DNA of 64,000 bases, taken from NCBI GenBank assembly GCA_002345675.1, contig DDWL01000019.1, positions 1 through 64,000 of the forward strand, in the 5' to 3' direction. The translations under genes were made by a program, and so were the position numbers. The stretch comes from Bacteroidales bacterium UBA2287. Its GTDB lineage: Bacteria > Bacteroidota > Bacteroidia > Bacteroidales > Tenuifilaceae. Position 1 is the first letter of the stretch. The number at the start of each line of letters is the position of its first letter. Under the pieces are notes generated by a model that saw only the letters and a list, made by a program, of their open reading frames with translations, was not told the origin of the DNA and did not search any database. Positions 36,255-43,250 of this stretch are shown piece by piece.

Positions 36255-36983
36255 CTAATTCATTAACTCAAAAATATCGTTAATCGTCTCCTTCGAAACC
36301 ATTTCGTAGTCTCTCGGAACTTCGAAATCGGAGTCATGAACATTACCTTTACTTATGCTAATGGCTCTTAGGTTCATAGTTTGCCCGTATAATTTTACGG
36401 TAAAAGCCATAAGCAACCCGTTAATGGAAGCATAGGGTGTTTTTTCGTTAGGGTTTTCAATGCCAATTTGGTTGGTGAAAAGAATATCGAATTTTTTCAG
36501 CGAATCGCCTTCGAATACTCCAATATATCGAAAACAATCGTAGCCTTGAAACTTAACATTATCGCTTGTGGGTTCTAACATAACCTTGGGCATTTGCGAG
36601 TAAACCAATGGTAAGTCGCCATCATTATATTTTTCGGTGTAGAAAAGTTTTTTGTTAAAAAGTTTGACGAGAATTATGGTTAACCTTTCGTCGACATTAT
36701 GAATAAACGAAAGCGAAACGGCACCCGATAGTCCCTGAATATTAGTAAGTGTTTTTTTTTCTTTAAATTTAACTATCATCTTTTCGGGGCGCATATTCGA
36801 TTCATAGCGCATTGTAGCCGAGTCGGGATAAGTAATTGAATACTCAATTACACCTTCGTCTTTTATCCCTTTTCTCCCATTAAAATTGCATGAAAAAGTA
36901 AATACTAACAAAAAAAGACTTAAGGCTATCAACCCAAAACCAGGTTTAAAAACTCGTTTTATCAAGCACAAAGGTTTTACCAT
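36255..36983 (-). CDS. Lipoprotein, possibly DUF4412-like
   Basis: A 242-residue exported protein with a long N-region (MVKPLCLIKRVFKPGFG) before the hydrophobic core and a lipobox at Cys32 (FTFSC). The following residues NFNGRKGIKDEG are less acidic than the surface-export signal, so it may face the periplasm. The mature part starts with GVIEYSITYPDSATMRYES and includes KMIVKFKEKKTLTNIQG and GYDCFRYIGVF. This strand pattern resembles DUF4412 or GLPGLI-type exported proteins that detect or carry hydrophobic ligands, but the match is weak. It lies upstream of ftsK on the same strand, separated by a repeat tract, so it is probably not co-transcribed. Confidence 0.68.
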   Translation of the reverse strand: MVKPLCLIKRVFKPGFGLIALSLFLLVFTFSCNFNGRKGIKDEGVIEYSITYPDSATMRYESNMRPEKMIVKFKEKKTLTNIQGLSGAVSLSFIHNVDERLTIILVKLFNKKLFYTEKYNDGDLPLVYSQMPKVMLEPTSDNVKFQGYDCFRYIGVFEGDSLKKFDILFTNQIGIENPNEKTPYASINGLLMAFTVKLYGQTMNLRAISISKGNVHDSDFEVPRDYEMVSKETINDIFELMN

Positions 36984-37240
36984 TTTAATATTTTTTCAAA
37001 TTTGAAAACTCGAATACTCTATTCAAAAATAGGAAAAGAATTTTTGAATAAATAGGAAACCCAAAAGTAGTTCAATATTATTTCTCAGTAATCTTTATAT
37101 GCTAAATTTTAGAGTAAAACTTAACCGAACTCCCTTAAACCCTAATGTTTAATACAATTCATGTTTTTAAACATTAACTAACATGTTAAGGGAAATAGCC
37201 TTAGCGCAAGTAGAATTAGTAATTGTACAGAAAAAATTTA

Positions 37241-37248
37241 TAGCTTTG
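37241..37248 (+). promoter_or_regulatory. Promoter box of the arcC-OTC operon
   Basis: TAGCTTTG is an exact TAnnTTTG box 40 bases before the arcC ATG. A TTG lies 15 bases upstream, which is short for the family. No other feature was recognised in the gene-free 36984-37288 stretch apart from the 10-bp palindrome TAACATGTTA. Confidence 0.45.
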
Positions 37249-37288
37249 CTGTTCAAAATTCGAAAAACAAACAATTAATAAATTGACT

Positions 37289-38248
37289 ATGAATAAATTA
37301 GCAGTAGTTGCCCTAGGTGGAAACGCTTTACTACGTGGAAACCAAGCTGGTACCATTGAAGAACAGGAGCAAAATACTACCGACACTCTTGAGAATTTGG
37401 TGTACCTTTTAAAAGAAGGCTACAACCTAGTTATTAGCCACGGCAATGGCCCGCAGGTTGGAAATATTTTAATGCGTAACGACGCAGGCGAGCAAACATA
37501 CGGTATTCCTCAAATGCCACTCGACATTTGCGTTGCCGATTCGCAAGGAGGTATTGGCTATATGATTGAGCGAATGCTTCGTAACGTGCTAAAAAAACAT
37601 GGTATTAAGCGCGAGGTTTGCTGTTTGGTAACCCCTGTTATCGTAAATCACGACGACCCTGCATTTAAAAATCCTACCAAAAGGGTTGGTCGCTTATACG
37701 ATAAAGCACAAGCCGATGAACTAACTAAAACTAAAGGCTGGATTTTTAAAGATGAGGTTAAGGACACTGGAACTGGCTTTCGCCGCGTTGTTCCTTCACC
37801 TAGACCTATTGGAATTCTGAACGAGAAAGTAATTAAACAGCTTGTCGACCAAGGAATTATTGTTATTGCCGCTGGTGGTGGTGGTGTTCCAGTTTATATC
37901 GACAAGGTTGGCGACATTCGCCCCTCTGAAGCAGTAATCGATAAGGATCTTGCTTCGGCTCTTCTTTCGGCTCGCATTGGGGCAACCGAGTTTTACATTC
38001 TTACCGATGTTCCTTACGTTTACATTAACTACAAGAAACCAGGCGAAAAGAAACTTGAGTTTTTGAACAAAGCCGATACCGACAAGTACATTGCCGATGG
38101 AATGTTTGGAGAAGGCAACATGGCTCCAAAAATTCGTGCTTGCCTCGAATTTGTTGAGAAAGGTGGTCATATGAGCGTTATTACCGAAGCTACAAAACTT
38201 TCCGACAAGAGTTATGGAACTAAAATTACCCTCGAGTACGAGAAATAG
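37289..38248 (+). CDS. arcC: Carbamate kinase
   Basis: Makes ATP from carbamoyl phosphate and ADP, releasing carbamate (ammonia and CO2). The 319-residue enzyme is full length: VVALGGNALLRG near the N-terminus, SHGNGPQVGNILMR, IVIAAGGGGVPVY and the nucleotide site MAPKIRACLEFVEKGG. I chose the ATG at 37289; the in-frame TTG two codons earlier is less likely. It is followed 35 bases later by ornithine carbamoyltransferase. The pair forms the last two steps of the arginine/citrulline fermentation route, with the transferase running in the catabolic direction. Arginine deiminase (arcA) and the antiporter arcD are not in the window. Confidence 0.96.
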   Translation: MNKLAVVALGGNALLRGNQAGTIEEQEQNTTDTLENLVYLLKEGYNLVISHGNGPQVGNILMRNDAGEQTYGIPQMPLDICVADSQGGIGYMIERMLRNVLKKHGIKREVCCLVTPVIVNHDDPAFKNPTKRVGRLYDKAQADELTKTKGWIFKDEVKDTGTGFRRVVPSPRPIGILNEKVIKQLVDQGIIVIAAGGGGVPVYIDKVGDIRPSEAVIDKDLASALLSARIGATEFYILTDVPYVYINYKKPGEKKLEFLNKADTDKYIADGMFGEGNMAPKIRACLEFVEKGGHMSVITEATKLSDKSYGTKITLEYEK

Positions 38249-38283
38249 ATAATTAATTGTTAAACCCAATAATAAAACACAAC

Positions 38284-39285
38284 ATGGCTTTTAACTTAAG
38301 AAACCGTAGCTTTTTAAAGCTGCTCGATTTTACTCCAAAGGAAATTCAGTTCCTACTCGACCTTTCGGCCGATCTTAAAGCAGCAAAATATGCTGGAATT
38401 GAGCAGCAAAGACTTAAAGGTAAGAATATTGCCCTTATCTTCGAAAAAGACTCGACTCGTACACGATGTGCATTCGAAGTTGCTGCCTTCGATCAGGGTG
38501 CACATGTTACCTACTTAGGCCCATCGGGCTCGCAAATTGGTAAAAAGGAATCGATGGAAGACACCGCTCGCGTTCTTGGCCGTATGTACGACGGAATTGA
38601 GTACCGTGGATACTCGCAAGAAATTGTTGAAACCCTAGCGCAATACGCTGGTGTTCCAGTTTGGAATGGCTTAACCACCGAGTTTCACCCAACCCAAATT
38701 CTTGCCGATTTCCTAACTATGCGCGAGCATAGCAGTAAACCGTTAAGCCAAGTTGCCTTTTGCTACTTAGGCGATGCTCGTAATAACATGGGTAACTCGC
38801 TTATGGTAGGTGCTGCAAAAATGGGAATGGATTTCCGAGCTTGCGCCCCTAAGGCTTGCTGGCCAACCGAAGATTTAGTTGCTAAATGCCGCGAAATTGC
38901 AAAGGTAACAGGTGCTAAAATTACACTAACCGAAAGCGTTGCCGAAGGCGTTAAAGGTTGCGATTTCCTTTATACCGACGTATGGGTATCGATGGGCGAA
39001 CCCGAATCGGTTTGGGCCGAAAGGGTAAAACTCTTACAGCCTTACCAAGTTAACAAAAAAGCTATGGACTTAACTGGCAATCCAAACTGCAAGTTTATGC
39101 ATTGCCTTCCAGCTTTCCACAACCGCAAAACTGCTGTTGGTGAAGATATCTTCAAGAAATTTGGACTTGAGTCGATGGAAGTTACTGATGAGGTATTCGA
39201 ATCGGATGCCAGTATTGTGTTCGACGAGGCCGAGAACCGTATGCACACCATTAAAGCTATTATGGTAGCAACTTTAGGGCAGTAA
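38284..39285 (+). CDS. arcB: Ornithine carbamoyltransferase, probably catabolic
   Basis: Interconverts citrulline plus phosphate and ornithine plus carbamoyl phosphate. The 333 residues carry the family motifs: carbamoyl-phosphate site STRTR at residues 57-61, HPTQ at 135-138, and the ornithine-side HCLP at 273-276 (HCLPAFHNRKT). The start is the ATG at 38284; the in-frame TTG at 38257 overlaps the spacer. Its place directly downstream of carbamate kinase argues for the energy-yielding direction (citrulline to ornithine and carbamoyl phosphate, then ATP), not arginine synthesis. If later work shows a biosynthetic role, the symbol would be argF. Confidence 0.92.
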   Translation: MAFNLRNRSFLKLLDFTPKEIQFLLDLSADLKAAKYAGIEQQRLKGKNIALIFEKDSTRTRCAFEVAAFDQGAHVTYLGPSGSQIGKKESMEDTARVLGRMYDGIEYRGYSQEIVETLAQYAGVPVWNGLTTEFHPTQILADFLTMREHSSKPLSQVAFCYLGDARNNMGNSLMVGAAKMGMDFRACAPKACWPTEDLVAKCREIAKVTGAKITLTESVAEGVKGCDFLYTDVWVSMGEPESVWAERVKLLQPYQVNKKAMDLTGNPNCKFMHCLPAFHNRKTAVGEDIFKKFGLESMEVTDEVFESDASIVFDEAENRMHTIKAIMVATLGQ

Positions 39286-39302
39286 TTTTATTAAGTATAT
39301 TT

Positions 39303-39335
39303 TAAAAGGCAGCTAAAAAAGCTGCCTTTTTTTAT
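39303..39335 (+). terminator. Terminator of the arcC-OTC operon
   Basis: AAAAGGCAGCTAAAAAAGCT hairpin completed by GCC and TTTTTTT, 18 bases after the stop codon. Confidence 0.9.
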
Positions 39336-39396
39336 GCTATATCAAAAAAAATGATTTAATTTTATTTAAGCGTTTAATAAATTTAAATCTTTTATC

Positions 39397-39660
39397 ATGA
39401 ACATTTATGTAGGAAACATTGCTTACAACATGACCCTTCAGGAAATAAAAGAAGTTTTCACTCCCTTTGGAAATGTTGTTAATGTAAAAATTATTAACGA
39501 CAAGCAAACGGGCAAATCGAAAGGTTACGCCTTTGTTGAAATGGACAACGACGAGTGCGCCCTTAAGGCCATTCAATCGTTAAACGACACACAAATTAAA
39601 GGTAGAAACATTAAGGTTAGCGATGCACACCGTAAAACCGAAGAGGCTCAAAAAGCCTAA
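39397..39660 (+). CDS. RRM-domain RNA-binding protein
   Basis: An 87-residue protein that is one RNA-recognition motif plus a short basic/acidic tail (DAHRKTEEAQKA). RNP2 is IYVGNI (residues 3-8) and RNP1 is KGYAFVEM (residues 42-49), with the aromatic residues used to stack RNA bases. Such small single-RRM proteins are abundant in Bacteroidota and cyanobacteria; those studied in Bacteroides act as global RNA-binding regulators. It stands alone, with a strong terminator upstream and a small A/T-rich hairpin (39659-39674) just after its stop codon. Confidence 0.95.
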   Translation: MNIYVGNIAYNMTLQEIKEVFTPFGNVVNVKIINDKQTGKSKGYAFVEMDNDECALKAIQSLNDTQIKGRNIKVSDAHRKTEEAQKA

Positions 39661-39681
39661 AAACTTCAGTTTTTTCGCACC

Positions 39682-40164
39682 TTACCTTATAAATATCTCG
39701 ACCACAAAATAGTAGGAAATAACGCCTGCCACGGCAAATTTCATACCTGTTCCCAGCAAAAATCCTATTAGCGAGCCAATTGCCGAAGGTAATGCGTTAT
39801 GTTTATTGGTTGCCGAAGTGTACTCGCCAACAAAAGCTCCTATAAAAGGGCCTATTATAATTCCTAATGGAGGAAAAAAAACAATTCCAAGCAGTAGCCC
39901 AATAGTGGCTCCCCAAACGCCTCGCTTACTTCCTCCAAATTTTTTAGTTGCCCATAAAGGCAAAATGTAGTCGAGTACAGTTGTTACAGCTGCTGCTACT
40001 CCTAGCCATATAAGTATATCGGAATCGAATTTACCCCATTTACTAAAATAGCCCAAAAGCAAACCCGCAAAACTTAGCGGTGGGCCTGGAATTACAGGCA
40101 AAATGCACCCAATAAGCCCAAGTAATAGAAATAGAGCACCAAGAGCTACTAAAAAATAATCCAT
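39682..40164 (-). CDS. DUF456 membrane protein
   Basis: A 160-residue integral membrane protein of the DUF456 family, function unknown. It has about four to five glycine-rich hydrophobic segments: FLVALGALFLLLGLIGCILPVIPGPPLSFAGLLLGYF, WLGVAAAVTTVLDYILPLW, GVWGATIGLLLGIVFFPPLGIIIGPFIGAFVGEY, and IGSLIGFLLGTGMKFAVAGVISYYF. The start is the ATG at 40164; the frame opens at a TTG (40227) whose 21 extra residues (MFRKKTILRWLIQFKNLIQFS) do not resemble the family. It is convergent with the RRM gene and divergent from yicC. Confidence 0.9.
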   Translation of the reverse strand: MDYFLVALGALFLLLGLIGCILPVIPGPPLSFAGLLLGYFSKWGKFDSDILIWLGVAAAVTTVLDYILPLWATKKFGGSKRGVWGATIGLLLGIVFFPPLGIIIGPFIGAFVGEYTSATNKHNALPSAIGSLIGFLLGTGMKFAVAGVISYYFVVEIFIR

Positions 40165-40309
40165 GCTAAATTGAATAAGATTTTTGAATTGAATTAACCA
40201 ACGCAATATAGTTTTTTTTCGAAACAAACGGTTTAATCAATACATTCTATTCACTCTATTTCGAAATAAAGAATAAAGTTAAACAGTGAAAATAAAGTTC
40301 ATTTCATTT

Positions 40310-40341
40310 TTGATGCTTTTGCATATATGCAAAAGCATCAA
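40310..40341. promoter_or_regulatory. Perfect 32-bp palindrome in a divergent intergenic region
   Basis: The arms are TTGATGCTTTTGCATA and its exact reverse complement, with no spacer. It lies between the divergent DUF456 (start 40164) and yicC (start 40592) genes, so it is not at a 3' end and is not a simple terminator. It could be a regulator-binding site or part of a mobile hairpin family; a copy of the CCCCGATAGTTATCGGGG hairpin is only 9 bases away. Confidence 0.6.
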
Positions 40342-40344
40342 CCC

Positions 40345-40374
40345 TCTGTGCCCCGATAGTTATCGGGGTCTGTG
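40345..40374. repeat. 18-bp hairpin copy 2 with flanking TCTGTG repeats
   Basis: CCCCGATAGTTATCGGGG at 40351-40368 is flanked directly on both sides by TCTGTG (40345-40350 and 40369-40374), as expected for an insertion with target duplication. Confidence 0.85.
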
Positions 40375-40565
40375 CTTCTCAGTAACAATTAACATCATCA
40401 AGGCAAAGTCGAATCTTTTTAAAACAATCATTTTGTAAAATGCAAAACATAAAATCTCTGTGTTAAAATTACCTCGGTTTCACGTTACTTGTTTATTATC
40501 CTATTGCAACCTTACTTTACTACAATAATAATCCTTATAGTAACACCTGTTTCCTCATTTTGCTG

Positions 40566-40573
40566 TACTTTTG
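40566..40573 (+). promoter_or_regulatory. Promoter box of yicC
   Basis: TACTTTTG, an exact TAnnTTTG box, ends 18 bases before the ATG at 40592. It overlaps the possible upstream TTG start (40571), which is evidence against that start. Confidence 0.5.
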
Positions 40574-40591
40574 CATTCAAATTATACCACT

Positions 40592-41473
40592 ATGCTTAAA
40601 TCGATGACAGGATTCGGCAAAGCCGAAGTTAACTATAATTCAAAAAAAATAATAGTCGAAATTCGCTCGCTAAACAGCAAGCAGCTCGACATATCGGCAT
40701 TTCGAATGCCATCAATTTACCGCGACAAGGATCACGAAATTCGCAATATTCTTGCGCAGCAACTTGTTCGTGGTAAGGTCGATTGCTATATAAATATTGA
40801 AGAGGAAGTTGCCACTTCGATTCCCGAAATAAATCGCTCCATATTTCAGGCCTACCTCGAACAAATTAAGCTGATATCGAGAGAAACTGGCATTGAATTC
40901 GATTCGACCCAAACTCTAGCAGCCATTCTTAAACTTCCCGAAGTTTTAAAAACCGACAGAAAAGACGTTTCGGACGAAGAGTGGCTGGCGCTGAACAAAG
41001 CGGTTCTTCTTGCTATTGAAAGCATTAACAAGTTCAGAGAACAAGAAGGCAAGGCCACAGCATTCGATTTGGTTGAAAAGGTTAAAACCATAAAGGATTT
41101 ACTTAACAGTGTTTCGCAGTTCGAAGCCGAACGTATTGGAGCAGTTCGCCAAAAGCTAATCGATGGTATTGCAAAGTTTGGCGATGAGTTTAAGCCTAAC
41201 CCCGAGCGCCTTGAGCAGGAACTAATATTCTACATTGAAAGGCTCGATATTAACGAGGAAAAAGTAAGGCTGGCAAATCACTGCCACTACTTTATCGAAA
41301 CAATTAACCTCGATGAGCCTATAGGTCGCAAACTTGGATTTATTGCGCAGGAAATGGGGCGCGAAATAAACACCCTTGGCTCAAAAGCAAACCACACCGA
41401 AATTCAGAAAATTGTGGTGCAAATGAAAGATGAGTTGGAGAAAATTAAGGAGCAACTTTTAAACATTCTTTAA
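40592..41473 (+). CDS. yicC: YicC-family endoribonuclease
   Basis: A 293-residue YicC/YloC-family protein; E. coli YicC is an endoribonuclease that acts on small RNAs. The N-terminal domain (MLKSMTGFGKAEVNYNSKKIIVEIRSLNSKQLDI) and the C-terminal DUF1732 domain (RLANHCHYFIETINLDEPIGRKLGFIAQEMGREINTLGSKANHTEIQKIVVQMKDELEKIKEQL, last ~65 residues) are both complete. The start is the ATG at 40592. Downstream come gmk and nadD; this order is common, but here a 134-bp MITE-like element lies between yicC and gmk. Confidence 0.94.
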   Translation: MLKSMTGFGKAEVNYNSKKIIVEIRSLNSKQLDISAFRMPSIYRDKDHEIRNILAQQLVRGKVDCYINIEEEVATSIPEINRSIFQAYLEQIKLISRETGIEFDSTQTLAAILKLPEVLKTDRKDVSDEEWLALNKAVLLAIESINKFREQEGKATAFDLVEKVKTIKDLLNSVSQFEAERIGAVRQKLIDGIAKFGDEFKPNPERLEQELIFYIERLDINEEKVRLANHCHYFIETINLDEPIGRKLGFIAQEMGREINTLGSKANHTEIQKIVVQMKDELEKIKEQLLNIL

Positions 41474-41506
41474 AGCAATTTGAGGTTGTTTAAATTCATT
41501 ATTATT

Positions 41507-41640
41507 AATTGCCACGGGCTTTAGCCCGTGGGATATTTAAGCAAGAAATATTGGGCTTCAGCCCAAAAGCAATTGAAAAATTTGGCTAAAGCCAACTCAT
41601 TTTACAATTTTAAACCCACGGGCTAAAGCCCATGGCAATT
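41507..41640. repeat. MITE-like element with three internal hairpins (second copy type)
   Basis: Terminal 26-bp inverted repeats (41507-41532 and 41615-41640) differ at a single base and are themselves palindromic around GGGCTTTAGCCC. Two more hairpins, TTGGGCTTCAGCCCAA (41551-41566) and TTGGCTAAAGCCAA (41582-41595), lie inside. The design matches 112-274. It sits between yicC and gmk and would be in their mRNA if they are co-transcribed. Confidence 0.75.
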
Positions 41641-41677
41641 GTAATAAAATTTTCTATTAAAATTTAAACAGTTTCAA

Positions 41678-42244
41678 ATGGAAGGCAAACTTGTAATTTT
41701 CTCGGCACCATCGGGTTCGGGAAAAACCACTATAGTAAAGCAGCTGCTTAAGGTATTTCCTAAAATCGAATTTTCGGTTTCGGCCTGCAGCCGAACAATG
41801 CGGGAGGGCGAAGTTAATGGAAAGGATTACCATTTCCTTACCCCCGATGAATTTCGTGAGCAAATTGAAAACAACGAATTTGTTGAATGGGAAGAAGTTT
41901 ACCCTGGGTCGTACTACGGAACGCTTCAATCCGAACTCGAGCGAATTTGGGCAAAGGGCAATCATGTAGCTTTCGACGTTGATGTAAAGGGAGGCTTAAA
42001 CCTTAAAAAAAAGTTTGGAACCCGAGCCCTTGCAATATTTGTTATGCCACCATCGGTTGAAGAGTTACGCAAAAGGCTCGTAAATCGTGGCACCGAAAGT
42101 CTCGAAAGTCTCGAAAAGAGAGTTGGTAAAGCTGCCGAGGAGCTAACCTTTGCCAAGGATTTCGATATGATAATTATTAACGACTCGCTCGACAAGGCAG
42201 TTCAGGAAACATTAGGCCATGTTAGAGCATTTTTAAACGAATAG
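41678..42244 (+). CDS. gmk: Guanylate kinase
   Basis: Phosphorylates GMP (and dGMP) to GDP with ATP, an essential step in guanine-nucleotide supply. The 188-residue protein is the usual length. The P-loop APSGSGKT is at residues 10-17. The GMP-binding segment follows (SACSRTMREGEVNGKDYHFLTPDEFREQI, then EWEEVYPGSYYGT), and the lid region is VNRGTESLESLEKR. It is part of the yicC-gmk-nadD group; nadD begins 3 bases after its stop codon. Confidence 0.97.
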   Translation: MEGKLVIFSAPSGSGKTTIVKQLLKVFPKIEFSVSACSRTMREGEVNGKDYHFLTPDEFREQIENNEFVEWEEVYPGSYYGTLQSELERIWAKGNHVAFDVDVKGGLNLKKKFGTRALAIFVMPPSVEELRKRLVNRGTESLESLEKRVGKAAEELTFAKDFDMIIINDSLDKAVQETLGHVRAFLNE

Positions 42245-42247
42245 GCA

Positions 42248-42832
42248 ATGAAAACTGGGCTTCTTTTTGGCTCCTTTAATCCAATTCACATTGGCCATAT
42301 AGCCATTGCAGGTTACATTGTTGAGTTCACCTCAATTGAAGAGGTTTGGTTTGTGGTTAGCCCACAAAATCCGCTTAAGGAGCCTGAATCGCTAATCTCG
42401 GAGCAACATCGGCTTAAAATGGTAGGTATTGCAACCCAAAGTTTCGCTCCGCGAATGAAAGTTTGCGATATTGAGCTGTCGATGCCGCGACCTTCATACA
42501 CAATCGACACATTAACATTACTTTCGAACAAATTTCCCGAAAGGGAGTTTATACCTATAATAGGTGCCGATTCGCTAAACTGTATCGATAAATGGAAATA
42601 TTTCGATAGAATTCTGAGTAATTACAGTGTTTACGTTTACCCACGACCCGATGTAGATCTCGATAAACTTTTATCTATTTATAATGTACATACCGTTAAT
42701 GCTCCAGTGCTCGATATTAGTTCAACATTTATTCGCCAATCGGTAGCCCAACAAAAAAACGTTGATTTCTTACTCCCAAAAGGAGTTTACGAATACATAA
42801 AATCGAATAACCTTTACATGCAAACAAAGTAA
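42248..42832 (+). CDS. nadD: Nicotinate-nucleotide adenylyltransferase
   Basis: Joins nicotinate mononucleotide and ATP to make deamido-NAD, a late step of NAD synthesis. The 194-residue protein is the usual length. The nucleotidyltransferase HxGH motif is HIGH at residues 14-17 (GSFNPIHIGHIAIA). The adenylate-binding ISSTFIR motif is near residue 158 (VLDISSTFIRQSV). Substrate-loop segments WFVVSPQNPLKE and RPSYTIDTL are present. It starts 3 bases after gmk and its stop codon overlaps the start of the TPR gene by one base, so translation is probably coupled. Confidence 0.97.
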   Translation: MKTGLLFGSFNPIHIGHIAIAGYIVEFTSIEEVWFVVSPQNPLKEPESLISEQHRLKMVGIATQSFAPRMKVCDIELSMPRPSYTIDTLTLLSNKFPEREFIPIIGADSLNCIDKWKYFDRILSNYSVYVYPRPDVDLDKLLSIYNVHTVNAPVLDISSTFIRQSVAQQKNVDFLLPKGVYEYIKSNNLYMQTK

Positions 42833-43110
42833 TGAACGACTATTTAAATGCTGCAATAAACGAGCTAAGCGCAGGCAACCTAACCGAAGCCGAAGCATTG
42901 CTTAATAAAGCAATTGAAGCAAACCCACAGAATGCCGAAGCCTATTTTAACCGAGGAAAAGTTAAACGACAAAGGGGAAACTTTTCGGAAGCAATTAACG
43001 ATTTTCAGAAGGCATTAGACATTAACCCAAATTACAATCAGGCAAAAGTTTCCATCGAAATGGTAAAACGAATTATTTCGTTCCGCAACCCCGACTTGTA
43101 TAACCCGTAA
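42832..43110 (+). CDS. Small TPR-repeat protein
   Basis: A 92-residue protein of about two tetratricopeptide repeats: AAINELSAGNLTEAEALLNKAIEANPQNAEAYFNRG and KRQRGNFSEAINDFQKALDINPNYNQAK. It has no signal peptide or membrane span, so it is likely a cytosolic protein-interaction module. It overlaps nadD by one base (TAATG), which points to translational coupling, though no partner is known. Confidence 0.9.
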   Translation: MNDYLNAAINELSAGNLTEAEALLNKAIEANPQNAEAYFNRGKVKRQRGNFSEAINDFQKALDINPNYNQAKVSIEMVKRIISFRNPDLYNP

Positions 43111-43250
43111 ATATCAATTCGCTTCTTTCCTACTCGCTTTTTATCAAAAACCATAAGCTGCATTTGAACAAATGTTCAGCAAGTTAGTTTATACTACTTA
43201 GAGCCAATATAAATAATTCGAAACCTAAAAACTAACTAAATCAATTTTAT

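Noticed and set aside
37141..37200. Possible ArgR-type operator upstream of arcC (TAACATGTTA palindrome)
   Set aside because: Only 10 bp and unlike the known ArgR box; too common in AT-rich DNA to claim.
37796..38269. 157-codon frame antisense to carbamate kinase
   Set aside because: The arcC reading frame has clear family motifs here; the antisense frame has none.
40571..40592. TTG start for yicC
   Set aside because: The codon lies inside the TAnnTTTG promoter box; the ATG at 40592 begins at the conserved MLKSMTGFGKAE.
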